Positions 31,140 to 41,639 are shown, counted from the stretch's first letter. The stretch is DNA of 64,000 nucleotides from Notamacropus eugenii (GCF_028372415.1 NC_092872.1:550951705-551015704); one strand, 5' to 3'. Made by a program: numbers and translations. The notes: generated by a model from the sequence alone, not told the origin.

Positions 31140-32795
31140 CTCGCTTTTCAAATCTATGTTGCTTAGAGTACAATTTCTTCCCTGTGAACTTCCTAGCTCT
31201 ATGAATGAAACATTCAAGAACCCTGGGATATAGGACCTTCTTTCGAAGGAATTTGCTTTGAAAATGGCCTGCAAGTAATGATTTACTAGGCATTCATTCC
31301 TGAGCTATTTTTCTTTTTAATTGTCGGGCGCTGCTACAGGAACACTTTCAAATTTTACTTTTAAATTAAAAGAGAATTCCTTGTTCTTACCATGGGCCAC
31401 AGATTTCATATTCATTCCAATTTACAGAGTGAGGTTACCAAAATATCTTTTAGAAAGGTGGAATTTATGAGAATATCAACAGGATTTATGTTCTTGGTCC
31501 CAGGAATATGGAATGTTTTTTATGTGCATGTACGTGACATAGGTTTGCAAAGTTAAAAAATATTTGCATTGTTTCATCCAAAAAATGATAGATTCTTCTC
31601 CTCCTACACTCACATTTTTATATATTTTTTAAAACCATAAAATTGCAAACAGATCCAAAGAGGGAAAACTGTGTGGTAGTATGGCTATATTTCTGCTTGT
31701 TAACCTTGGCCACAAAAATTGATCTGTGGGAATTTCTTGCAGTGTAACATACTCCATCCAAATCCATAGTTATTACTGTAAACCTATTAGTACCACCTGG
31801 GTTTGCATATCTGCTGTGCTGTCCAGGAGAAGACAGATTAGTTCCATCATATGCTTTGCCAGAGGGGTGGACTCACCAGGGATCCTCCCCTAAGGGAGAA
31901 AGAGGGCTCTAGCCCTTTAATGAGAATCTAGTGCTTTTATAATAGTGTTTAGTGGCCTAGAGATTTTCTGTCAAGTCATTTCAAATTAAATTGGCAGTCT
32001 GGCTCTGGCTGAGTTTAGCCCATATGAGTTTGCTGTTCTGTATATTATAAGCAACAAGCCAATTCTCATACCAATGTACTAAAACTTATTAGGCGAGGGC
32101 TCTCTAATAGAAGACTATGGCCCAGAGAGGTCACCCCTTGCCTGACTATGTGGGGTAACTGAAAGAGCCATCACCTGGAGGGAATATTTTTAGGGAGAAA
32201 GCAACGATTTCATGTAGGGATTAAAAGACAAAAACCCCACAAACCCCAATTTTCCTGTGTTTACAGGGAAAGCTTGAGAAAACACATAGGTCTCCACTTG
32301 GTTTCAGATGTTGGCTTTAATTGGCTTTTGTAAATGGCTGACTTCTAGATAGTCACCTCGAGGCATGTATGGAGTCTCAGGTCTGGGGAGTCTTCCTTCA
32401 TAATCTTAGCCAAGGTAGGATTCGTCCAAGTCTTTTGGAGCTAGTCTGCTTTTCACCTGAGAAGACGGATGAATCCTCTCCAAGGGTACCTTCAGGGATG
32501 GAAACAAAACTACTTCACTTCAAAAGGGCTCCCTTGTATGCATCTCTGTGCATCCCAGTTATTCCTCTTTACTCTAAGAACCAGGCTGACTGAACCAACT
32601 AGAAGTGGTCTAGAGCCTTGAAGAACCAATATTTCTGGACTGATCATTTGTGTATGTGGAAAGCCTTCTAGATGAGACCCTCCTAGAAATCCAAAAAGAG
32701 ATTTTTTTCTAAAGTGAGACTTGGTTTGGTTTTGCAGTTTAACAACTAATCTTCATTTTATCACAAAGAAGGAAAGACTTAGTAGAGAAATGATA
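31140..32795. other. Repeat-free island, 1.65 kb
   Basis: No SINE, LINE or microsatellite is recognised, unlike nearly all the rest of the window. No convincing coding frame appears on either strand; the minus-strand frames at 31062-31293 overlap the neighbouring SINE. Candidate conserved non-coding DNA by inference only. Confidence 0.5.
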
Positions 32796-32797
32796 TT

Positions 32798-33046
32798 GTT
32801 TGGTTGTTTCAGTTCTGTCTGATTCTTCATCACCCCATTGGGACTGTTCGGTTTTTTTTGGCAGAACTTCTGGAATGGATTGCCATTTCCTTCTCCAGCT
32901 CATTTTACACGTGAGGAAACTGATGTCAAAAGATTAAATGATTTGCCCAGGGTCACACAGCTAGTAAATATCTGAGGCTGGATTTGAACTGAGGTCTTAT
33001 GACTCCAACCCTGGCCCTCTATCCACTGAGCCACCTTGTTGCCCTA
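32798..33046 (-). mobile_element. MAR1-type CORE-SINE
   Basis: Runs from the RTE-type tail (gattgccatttccttctcca) to the head (ccactgagccaccttgttgc). Confidence 0.9.
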
Positions 33047-33069
33047 TAGAAATGAAATATATTCTTTCA

Positions 33070-33242
33070 TGGGGGAGAGGGAGCAGACTTATTATGTGTA
33101 GCATCTGAAGATAGAACTAGATCTGAATGGATGAGAAGTTACAGAGAGTCAGATTTTGGCTCAATATAATGAAGAATTTTGTAATTGAATCTCTAAACAA
33201 CCCTCCCCCCCAAAAAACCCCCCAAAAACAATGGCGTCTATT
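33070..33242 (+). mobile_element. CR1/L3 LINE, piece 1
   Basis: 'gaagttacagagagtcagat' and 'tttggctcaatataatgaag' are CR1 C-terminal landmarks. Continues at 33462-33575. Confidence 0.65.
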
Positions 33243-33244
33243 AT

Positions 33245-33460
33245 ATAGTGAATTCATAGGACCATTGATTTAGCACTGGAAGGGACTTGAAAGGCCACCT
33301 AGTTCAATAACCTTGTTTTTATAGGAGAGAAAACTGAAGTGGATAAATATTAATTGATTTGCCCAGGGTCATACAACTAATAAGTGTCAGGGGGAAAAAT
33401 CTGAACTCAGGTCTTCCTGAGTCCAGTTAACATTCTTTTTGCCAAACCATGTAGCTACCT
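33245..33460 (-). mobile_element. MIR3/THER-type SINE nested in CR1
   Basis: 'gcactggaagggacttgaaa', 'gatttgcccagggtcataca' and 'gaactcaggtcttcctgagt'. Confidence 0.8.
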
Positions 33461-33461
33461 C

Positions 33462-33575
33462 AACATTTCAATGGAAGTATTGAAACAGAGACTAGAAGAT
33501 TTCCTGTCAGGGATATTATAGAGGGGATTCTTGCCTGGAGTGGGAAGGATCAAAGTCTGTTGATGTCAGATGGCC
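33462..33575 (+). mobile_element. CR1/L3 LINE, piece 2
   Basis: 'tattgaaacagagactagaa' and 'gatattatagaggggattct' continue the CR1 order after the SINE. Confidence 0.65.
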
Positions 33576-33639
33576 AGTTGCAGAACTACTGGCAGAGGTG
33601 CATGATGGGTATAATGGGGTTGGCTTTAAAAGCAAGGCA

Positions 33640-33723
33640 ATTGGGCATAGTTGAAAGAGCCCTGGCTCTGGAGTTCAGATTCTGCCACTGATGCAGACTT
33701 CCGACAAGTCATTTAAGCTCTTT
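33640..33723 (+). mobile_element. MIR3/THER-type SINE, 5' piece
   Basis: 'gaaagagccctggctctgga' and 'gacaagtcatttaagctctt' are the head and CORE. The matching tail is at 34310-34405, after two nested insertions. Confidence 0.7.
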
Positions 33724-33951
33724 GGGCAGCTAGGTGGTGCAGGGGATAGAGTGCTGAGTCTAGAGTCAGGAAGACCTGAGTTCAAATAGGATCTTTGACA
33801 CTTCCTAGCTGTGTGACCCTGGACAAGTCATGTAACCTCTGTCTGTCTCAGTTTCCTCAGCTATAAAATGGGGATAACAACAGCACCTGCTTCCTAGGGT
33901 TGTTGGAAATGAGATAATACCTGTAGTCCTTAGCACAATACCTGGCACATA
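33724..33951 (+). mobile_element. MIR nested in the MIR3, 5' piece
   Basis: 'gcagctaggtggtgcagggg' through 'tagcacaatacctggcacat'. The remainder (agtaggggcttaattaatgc) is at 34275-34309. Confidence 0.85.
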
Positions 33952-34262
33952 AGAGCAGCCAGGTGGTACAGTGGATAGAGCACCAGTGCAGGAGTCAGGA
34001 GGACCTGAGTTCAAATCTCACCTTAGACACTTGACATTCACTAGCTGTGTGACCTTGGGCAAGTCATTTAACCCCAATTGCCTCATTCTGGGTCATCTCC
34101 AGTCATCCTGATGAATATCTGGTCACTGGTTTCAGATGGCTCTGGAGGAAAAGTGAGGCTGGTGACCTGCACAGCCCTCCCTCCGTCAAAACAAAGTCAA
34201 GTGCAAGTCATGTCATTATTTCTCTGATGGCATGATCTTTTTTGGCAACAAAGGATGAACAC
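33952..34262 (+). mobile_element. WALLSI-type SINE nested in MIR
   Basis: The head (gagcagccaggtggtacagt) and CORE are followed by a long non-MAR1 tail (gtcatctccagtcatcctga; ctctggaggaaaagtgaggc; tttggcaacaaaggatgaac). A 12-bp duplication flanks it: acctggcacata (33940-33951) / acctgtcacata (34263-34274). The tail resembles the LINE at 47040-47575. Confidence 0.9.
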
Positions 34263-34274
34263 ACCTGTCACATA

Positions 34275-34405
34275 GTAGGGGCTTAATTAATGCTTGTTCC
34301 CTCTTCTCCTGCCTTCCCCCACATTTCCTCCTCTGTGAAATAAAAGAGATGAATTACTACTTGATTTTTGTAGTCCTTTCCAACTGTAGATCCATGATTC
34401 TAGGC
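34275..34405 (+). mobile_element. Tails of the interrupted MIR and MIR3
   Basis: 34275-34309 completes the MIR. 34310-34405 (tcctcctctgtgaaataaaa; gtcctttccaactgtagatc) completes the MIR3 begun at 33640. Confidence 0.75.
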
Positions 34406-34409
34406 AATA

Positions 34410-34670
34410 TTCTCAAGGCCATAGCACCTACTGCCCCAGGGACTTTTGATCACAGTTTCTTCTTCTTCCCAAGTGATAAATGACAGTGATCCATTCACAC
34501 ATTTGATAACTGCGGGATGCATTCCTCCCAGCTGCCATTCCTAAAGAGCAAACAATCATTGGAGTATAGGAGGAGCATTTATAAAGAATATTCGCAGGGG
34601 TCCTGACCCATTCACCCCTGCTGCCCAGCCATGTGAACACAAGCCTTACCAGGCTTCTCCCCCTCTGTAA
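34410..34670. other. Unique sequence
   Basis: Nothing recognised. Confidence 0.45.
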
Positions 34671-34674
34671 TTGA

Positions 34675-34915
34675 TCATAGCTCACATTTCTGTAGTATTC
34701 TAATACTTTACCATATTTATGTTTCATAAAACTCAGATAACCCACTATCAGATAGAAAGGTCAAGTACTCTCATTTTAACAGAGAAGGAAATTGAGGCTC
34801 AGAGAGGTTAAGGAAATTGTCTCAAGTCACAGAGCCAGTAAATGTCAGAGCTGAGATTGAACCCAGGTCTCTCCTAATGCCAGGTGTAGATCTTTGTCTG
34901 TGATGCCAGCCTCAC
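34675..34915 (-). mobile_element. MIR
   Basis: 'agctcacatttctgtagtat', 'gaaattgaggctcagagagg' and 'gattgaacccaggtctctcc'. Confidence 0.8.
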
Positions 34916-34964
34916 ACATGACCTTTTCTCAAACCTAGAGAATAAAACTGTCTGCTTTTTCCAA

Positions 34965-35030
34965 TATATATACATGCATATATATACACACACGTGTGTA
35001 TATGAGTGTGTGTGTACATGTATATGTAGC
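34965..35030. repeat. (TA)n/(CA)n/(TG)n mixed microsatellite
   Basis: Short TATA, CACA and TGTG runs in sequence. Confidence 0.85.
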
Positions 35031-35056
35031 AATACCAGTTATTTCATCTTTTCCAT

Positions 35057-35245
35057 CAGAAGTTCTTAACCTAAGGTTTGCTTTAAGTGTTTTAATAATT
35101 ACACGTATATAAATTGGTTTCTTTTGTATTCCGTATATTTTATTTACACACTCGAAAACATTATTCTGAAGTGTCTTTAGGTTTCACTGAACTGCCTGAG
35201 GGGTCCATGATACCAAAACCCCACTAAAAAACCTAAGAACAATTG
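35057..35245 (+). mobile_element. hAT-like nonautonomous transposon (family 2), copy 2
   Basis: 'agttcttaacctaaggtttg', 'ttggtttcttttgtattccg', 'ggtttcactgaactgcctga' and the inverse end 'cctaagaacaattg'. Confidence 0.7.
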
Positions 35246-35249
35246 CTTA

Positions 35250-35765
35250 AATACTCTGCTAGGGCCCCAGGTGCAAATGCTGATGCTGCCAGTCATTCCT
35301 GATACAATGCACACTGGGAAAGACTACGAGGTTGCCAGTGCTTGGTTCCTTCCAATCAGTCCCATCTCCTTTCTGTGCTGATAGGAGGCAGACACACTAC
35401 AACCACATTATAAGCTCATGCTCACACCAATAGAGGATATATACACTCCCACAGGGATGAAGACCATATCCCTCATTCATCTTCCTTCCACAAGGATCAT
35501 CTACCCCTCCACTGCACTGTCAGAAACTGGCACAAGAAAATGAAGAAATCCAGAACATCTCAGTATCTCCCCAATGTGCCAACATGTCCAGACACACTGG
35601 CTGAGACATAGTCATCTCTGATGTACTTTATCTATGGTAACCCAGTATCTCTATCCCATGTTCTATAAATACTGTAACATCAAAGGGGTGACAAGATAAT
35701 CTAGGAATTTTTCTCTCCATATATTCATGTCCATATTTGTCAGTAATATGCAGTCAATTCACCAG
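35250..35765. other. Unique sequence
   Basis: Nothing recognised. No coding frame of note. Confidence 0.45.
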
Positions 35766-35769
35766 GTTA

Positions 35770-35935
35770 GACTCGACAGAGACCTTTGAGGTTGTCATAG
35801 AGGAGACAAAGTGAGGCCTGAAGACTTGATGAGGATTGCTTACATTCATAGAGGTATTGAGTGCCAGACCCAGGATTCAGACTTAGGTCCTTTGACTGCT
35901 TATCATCTGGTGGTCTTTCCGTTATAACATCCTGC
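35770..35935 (-). mobile_element. MIR3/THER-type SINE
   Basis: 'gtcatagaggagacaaagtg' and 'ttcagacttaggtcctttga'. Confidence 0.6.
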
Positions 35936-35974
35936 CACTTACTAAAATTTTCTCTGGGTTTCTGACTTTGTGTG

Positions 35975-36740
35975 GTGTATCAGTAAGCACCCCAACATAC
36001 ACATGGGGGCCTGCTATTACAGGTTCTTAGATCTGCATTCATTAAAGGAAAGACAACTTTTGAGGAGTTAACAATCACTTTAATCAAGCACATGTATCAC
36101 TCCTTTAACCGAATATATATATCATGCACCTTATTCAGGGGAGTCAGCACCCTGAAATTAAAAGAAAATGTAGAGAAATCAAGAGTCAACAGACATAGCT
36201 TCCTCTATATGAATTCAATAGACAATTGGACCCCAACTGCCTGACCATAGTTATTAGAGAGGAAAGCATGACATTTGGGTTTTCAAAGCTGGGGGGTTCC
36301 TTTAAGTGGCTTCCCAGAGTCCTCATCTGACCAAACAAACACTTCCTGTTAGTAAGCCCCAAAGTATTCAACAGACATGGCTTTCTCTGCCTGACCATAA
36401 TTCAACAGACAGGTATAGATGTCTGACCATAGTTACCAGAGAGGGAAGCATGATATCTGGGTTCTTAAAGCCTGGGGAGCTCCTTAGCAGCTTCCCACAG
36501 TCCTCCTCTGGCACTTAACCTTCTTGCAAAAACTAAGCCCCAAAGTAGAGCCTCACCCTCAGAGTATTTATACCTTTTTGAGAGCTAGAGGGCATCCCAA
36601 CCCTTGAGAACCAGTGTCTTATTAACAAAAGCTGTGGGTATTCCTACAAATCTTCCCTAATCAAACTCCCTTTAACGGGTAGGCCCATTAATGGGTGGGG
36701 AAGATCTTTAATCACATTAACAATACAAATCCATAGTAAA
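35975..36740 (-). mobile_element. Possible solo LTR of an endogenous retrovirus-like element
   Basis: A discrete block unlike its neighbours. Minus-strand reading shows a TATA-like 'ggtataaatactc' (about 36561-36573) and ATTAAA-type signals downstream (about 36040-36085), an LTR-like order. It contains a tandem duplication of about 180 bp (36186-36365 and 36368-36547). Ends and family are not certain, no internal coding region is present, and it is a fossil in any case. Confidence 0.4.
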
Positions 36741-36960
36741 GACTCTTGGTTGATTAAGGCAAGATTCAATCTGGCATTTGATTATAGTAAAAAAAACAAG
36801 CAGCAAAAGATCCAATTTTACTTGCCATTATATGTGACCTGGAGATGAAGTCTGGGTTTTGGAGGCTAGACCTCTTCAGGAGGTCCCACCAAACCAGAAT
36901 GGTCTGGAGTAAAGTCCCAGTGATCCACTGTATGTTTACCTAGCTACATTCAGGGAGACT
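36741..36960. other. Unassigned sequence
   Basis: Could be the edge of the LTR-like block. Nothing is recognised. Confidence 0.35.
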
Positions 36961-36964
36961 TGAT

Positions 36965-37110
36965 ACAAGAAAAGTTAGCTATTCCACTTACTGTGTGACC
37001 ATGGAATGGCCACCTTACCTTACTAGACCCTGATTTTCTCATCTGTAAAATAAGGGGCTTCAGACTAGATTATCTTTAAACTCACTTCCAACTCTAAAAT
37101 CTTAGAATTC
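36965..37110 (+). mobile_element. MIR3/THER-type SINE
   Basis: 'ttactgtgtgaccatggaat', 'tctcatctgtaaaataaggg' and 'cttccaactctaaaatctta'. Confidence 0.7.
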
Positions 37111-37129
37111 AATTCAAAGGAGAAACTAG

Positions 37130-37465
37130 CATCTTAGAGTCTCATTCTTTAGACTTCACCACCATTTCTCAGTTGCCTCCTTACCCAACTCCTGCAGGCC
37201 TCTTCTACCATTGTGAGAGTTCTTCCTGTGTCCTCCATTTTGCAGCAGGGTCCAAACCAGCCAGCTTTTTCATTCTTGAACACCATGCCCCTTCACTGGG
37301 GCCTCCCTCCTTTCCCTTCCTTGCTTTTTAGCTCCTTTTTACATCTTGTGTTCTCCTGTTAGAAAGAAAACTTCTTGAGGTCAGGGACTATATTCCTTTT
37401 TACTTATATTTGTAAACCTGGTTTCTGGTAAATGTTAAATGCCATAAATTCTTGTTGACTGACAG
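37130..37465 (+). mobile_element. L2-tailed element
   Basis: The body (ccaaaccagccagctttttc; ccttcactggggcctccctc) ends in an L2-type 3' terminus (cttcttgaggtcagggacta; attcttgttgactgac). Related to 26690 and 50740. Confidence 0.65.
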
Positions 37466-37469
37466 AAGA

Positions 37470-38640
37470 GGCAAAATGAATTGTCCTGCCCCACTGAAAT
37501 GTTTTGTAGTTTGTAGTGACTGTCTAAAGGGTCAGTGGTAGGGGAGGTAGATGAAAATTTTAGGATGAGAAAAACCTGATTTACTTGCATTTGTTAATCC
37601 CCTCTTTAGAGCTTGCACTAAATTTATACACATAAATTTACTCATTTTCTGGATTTAGTATGATTATTTCCTCCCACTTAACAACTAAGCAAAAAAAGAA
37701 AAAAAGCCCAACCCCATTACCCAGGATCTGTCTCCTTATAGTGGGAGCCCCATATGTCAGACCAGTCAAAGTCCTAAACATTTTTAAAATCAGAAAGCTT
37801 TAAGCTTTTGAACTGGGAGTGGGGGAGGGATGAAAACTGATTGCTCAGAACTTTTCCCCCCTTTTTTCCTTTTTTTGTTTTAGTTTTTCTCATGTGCCAG
37901 TCCTTCAGAGGCATATTTTCCAGCCAATACAATTTTTCTATGCACTAGATGATAAAATCATATTTTTATAATGTATCAAAGCAATGGGATTCACATCAAA
38001 CTGAGAGAAATTTTATATAAATTTGGAGAAAAAAAAGGAAGAAGCCAACATATATACTCTGTATTTAGAGGACACAGGCACATACTTATAATCATTGCAG
38101 GAAGCACCATGACTTTTTAAAATTTATTATTGTACTTGGTAAATCCATTTTCACGGCCCTCATTAAAACTAAGGATGGCAGATTTCAGAACAAGGCCAGT
38201 GTTCAGTAATGAACAAAAACCACCATCTCAATCCCGAGTGACACTTCTAAACACTTGGCGGCACAAGGGCTTCTTTGGAGTAAGATTAAGTTAATGGAAG
38301 CATTTGGGTAACATCTGCATGACTCTTCAGCCTCTGTAGGCCAACTTGAACTGCAGTGAAATGGGATGGAAGATTTCTCTGATTATCACTTAAGAACCCA
38401 ATTGGCTGGAGTTCCCCTTTTTAAGCACTATTCAGAATAATGCACAGTGTCAAGAGAGAGCCTTTCTAAACCAAACACATTAGTGATGGGGAACAGAGAG
38501 GTCCCTACAGACACATCCTAATGGGTAATAAGAATCAGATTGTTAAATCATGGCAACATCATTATTTACTAAAGAAAAAGCTGTTTTCCCACCCAATATT
38601 TTATAAAACTTTAGCATTTTGATAGGATCAAGATGAGAAT
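37470..38640. other. Repeat-free island, 1.17 kb
   Basis: No interspersed repeat is recognised. AT-rich with several TAATTA/ATTA-type words. No coding frame. Candidate conserved non-coding region, inference only. Confidence 0.5.
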
Positions 38641-38647
38641 TGAGGCT

Positions 38648-38835
38648 ATATTGTAGGATTATGGATTTAGAGGTAGAAGGGGATCTTAGAGGTCATTTAT
38701 TTCAACCCCTTTATTTTGCAGATAGGGAAACTGAGGTCCAAGGATTTGAAATTATTTTCCCAGAGTAGCAAGTGACTAAGATTCAGATTCATGTCTTCTA
38801 GCTCCAAATCTAGAGCTTTTTCACTATGCCACACT
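38648..38835 (-). mobile_element. MIR3/THER-type SINE
   Basis: 'gaggtagaaggggatcttag', 'gcagatagggaaactgaggt' and 'agctccaaatctagagcttt'. Confidence 0.8.
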
Positions 38836-38839
38836 TGTC

Positions 38840-39290
38840 TAAAACATCAAAGAGCTATGGCTCAGGTGGAAGCCTGTAAGTGAGGAGGTGCGGAAGAGAA
38901 TGAGGGATGATAAATGGAGAAGGGGGATATACTTACCTTCTATATCATTCAGCCTAACTTCAAGTCCCTTATCCTTACAAAAGGGATAAGAATTTCAGTT
39001 TAATTCTGATTCACAAATCAGCAGCTTGTCCAAATAGGGAGACCAACAGTTTAACAAGAACATGAGTTTCACTTATGAAGTATTAAATCGGCTTGGCATG
39101 ACAGGATTAGGAGTCATGTGCAGGGCAGGGTAGGGAATCATTGTGCCCTGTGCCTTTCTCTCATGAAATCTATCTAGCCCTCCCATAATAAGGAGCAAAT
39201 GCTCAAATATTTCAAAAGACAGGAAGAAGCTGAAATAATTTAAGTGAGAGACAATGGTTTTAAAATAATGCAATCTGTCTTAAGAGAGAT
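38840..39290. other. Unique sequence
   Basis: Nothing recognised. Confidence 0.45.
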
Positions 39291-39294
39291 AGCA

Positions 39295-39295
39295 C

Positions 39296-39326
<31 letters not shown>

Positions 39327-39327
39327 G

Positions 39328-39398
<71 letters not shown>
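39295..39398. repeat. (TG)n followed by (GA)n microsatellite
   Basis: About 10 TG units, then about 80 bases of almost pure GA. The frames across it are artefacts. Confidence 0.97.
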
Positions 39399-39399
<1 letters not shown>

Positions 39400-39403
<4 letters not shown>

Positions 39404-39980
39404 CATTGTTTTTCCCTTTAAATTTTATTCCCCCCATTTCTTCCTCAGTTTTAAACCTTGAACTAAAAAGCTCAGATTTGTTTGGCTTGAACTGAAAAGC
39501 TCAGATTTGTCAGTGGGTTCTGTCTCATTCCTGCCACAATTCTTAAACTAGAGATTTGAATGAGGCCAGACAATGATTTCCACAGAATGAGCTTTAGGCT
39601 TATGGATTCCCCTCTTGGTAATATGATAGACTGGACTATGGCGATGAGTAATTAAGAACTGATATTTGGATCAGAGTGAAGCCATCTTCTCACAAGGTGG
39701 TAAAGCTATGATGGGATCTAATTCTCCAAATAAACTGATTTACTGACATCCTTTCAAAACCCAATATTTGAGCTGCTGCTGTTCTCTGATTAACACCATG
39801 CCTAGTGGCATTAGCTTTCTTGTCTGCCATTTTCTATTGGTGACTCATATTGAGCTTGAAGTCCACTGAAAACCCTGGATTTATTTCAGAAAGCTTTGTT
39901 GTCTAGTCATGCCTCCCCATTCAACTTAATGAGGTTATTTTTTTTTTTTTAAAACACAAGTGTGCATGAACCCTTATTAT
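39400..39980. other. Unique sequence with a 29-bp tandem duplication
   Basis: 'cttgaactaaaaagctcaga' at about 39459 and 'cttgaactgaaaagctcaga' at about 39487 are adjacent copies. No repeat family recognised elsewhere. Confidence 0.5.
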
Positions 39981-39984
39981 ATTT

Positions 39985-40525
39985 CATCTCATGAGATTTG
40001 GCCCAGTGTTCTAGTTTGCTAAATCTTTTTGGATCCAACATATTAGCTATTTCTCCTAGCTTCATGTCACCTGTAAATGTGACATGAAGTGTGCCCTCTA
40101 TGCCTTTATTCAAGTCATTGATAAAAATAACAAACAGTAGAGGTATATCAGCACCTGAGATTCCAGAGGCCGTCCACAGGAGTCCTCCTTTGAGACTGGC
40201 ATCAAACTTGTTCTATTTTTTGGGTCCATCCCTTTAAGCAGTTTTGAATCTACTTAACTTTAGTCTAGCCCACACCTCTCTACCTTGTCTCAAAGAATAA
40301 TATGAGGGACTTTGCCAAATGCTTTGCTAAAATTTAAATAGTTTGTATTCTAATATCCTCTTGATCTCCCAGTCTAGTAATCCCATTAAAAAAGACAATG
40401 ATGCTAATCTGGCATGAAATTCTACTGAGGAGGTGATGCTAGCTCTTTCGAATCACCTCTTCTTTTTTTCTTCTAGATATTCACTAGCCATCCCTTTAAT
40501 TGCATATTCTAGAATTAGAAACCAC
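39985..40525 (-). mobile_element. CR1/L3 LINE, RT domain
   Basis: Reverse-complement CR1 order: 'ctttattcaagtcattgata' (from 'NDLNKG'), 'aaatgctttgctaaaattta' (from 'LDFSKAFD'), 'ttcactagccatccctttaa' and 'catattctagaatt' (from 'ILERIIKG'). Inactive. Confidence 0.8.
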
Positions 40526-40737
40526 ATTCTTATTCTGGAAGTGAGCATCTCTCTCTCTCTTTTTTCCCCTAGCAAAGCCTAAAGCTGTGACTTCCTCTTT
40601 AATTCTTTTAGCTGCGCCATATTGAGAAGAACAGATTAAAGTAGGTGTCAACACTTCTTATTCAGATCTCAAGTTTTCTCTGGAAAAAAAATCTCTTCCT
40701 TAGGAGAGAAGAAAAAATGAAAACAAACAAGATTTTC

Positions 40738-40915
40738 CAGGATCACAGATATTGACCTGGAAAGGTTATCTAGTATGACCTCCCCTAATTTTGAGGATGA
40801 AGCCCAGAGAGTTTGTGACTTGCCTAAGTCACATTGATAATGGCAGAAAAGAGATTTGAACTCATCCCCTGTGATTTCACATCTAGCACATCTTCTACTG
40901 CTACCACATTGCCTC
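40738..40915 (-). mobile_element. MIR3/THER-type SINE
   Basis: 'tgacctggaaaggttatcta' and 'gaagcccagagagtttgtga'. Confidence 0.75.
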
Positions 40916-41234
40916 TTGAACTGAAGCATGATAGAGGACCTGCCATAATATATAGCAACATGTGTCATGCTGTAGAGGTAAGCTTGGATTCTTAAAGGCA
41001 CAGCTCTATCTAATTAGTTCTACCAAGGTGGAAGATCCAACTGATAGGACTCTGTCGTCTGAGGCTGTCTGAAAACCAGCCTAATTAAGCTGGGAGCATT
41101 TCACCACCAAGATGACCACAAGGTGACAGTCTTTTGAATCACAGCAACTTTCAAAGTCTATCTCCTTAAGTCACAAAGGAATTGTACTTTGTGTCAGTAT
41201 AGGGAGGGGACACCAACAGAACCACAGATCCCTG
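40916..41234. other. Unique sequence
   Basis: Nothing recognised. Confidence 0.4.
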
Positions 41235-41450
41235 AAGTCTTGAAGTGTGAGGAGCTAAAGTTGGATGTGAAGAATAATTTCCCAATGTTAAGATTGTTAA
41301 ACGCTGGAATCATTTCCCTAAGGGAGATTATGTAATCTTCTCCGTAGGTGTTTAAAAATAGGATGGATCCTGATTTGTCTGGGCTAGCTTCCGTGTGGTC
41401 CTGCCTGGAGGTGCTGGGCTGGACTTCTGTGACCTTTTGGCTTTCTTCTT
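41235..41450 (+). mobile_element. CR1/L3 LINE 3' end
   Basis: 'atgttaagattgttaaacgc', 'gtgtttaaaaataggatgga' and 'gtgctgggctggacttctgt' follow the L3 3' order. Confidence 0.7.
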
Positions 41451-41630
41451 CCTCTGTGAAATGTGAGTAACAATTCCTTGCCTTCTTCGCAGGGGTTTTG
41501 CAAGCATGTGAATCATTGAGAAGATGTAAACTGCTATTATAAGAGCTGTAATTATAATCATTACTGCTAATAGACCACTGGGCTTGACTCTCAGAGAGTT
41601 CACAGGGAATATAAGGATAAAGGACTGCAC
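41445..41630 (-). other. Open frame with a membrane-span-like segment, not a confirmed gene
   Basis: The minus-strand frame starting at 41630 encodes a hydrophobic run (SGLLAVMIIITALIIAVYIF) followed by basic residues (KPLRRRQG, QRKKKAKR), as in a single-pass membrane protein tail. The frame's last third (41352-41445) is antisense CR1/L3. No splice sites, homology or neighbours support a gene. Confidence 0.15.
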
Positions 41631-41639
41631 TTAGACAAG

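Noticed and set aside
36186-36547. Tandem 180-bp repeats as a CRISPR-like or satellite array
   Set aside because: Only two copies, with no spacers, and the surrounding genome is vertebrate.
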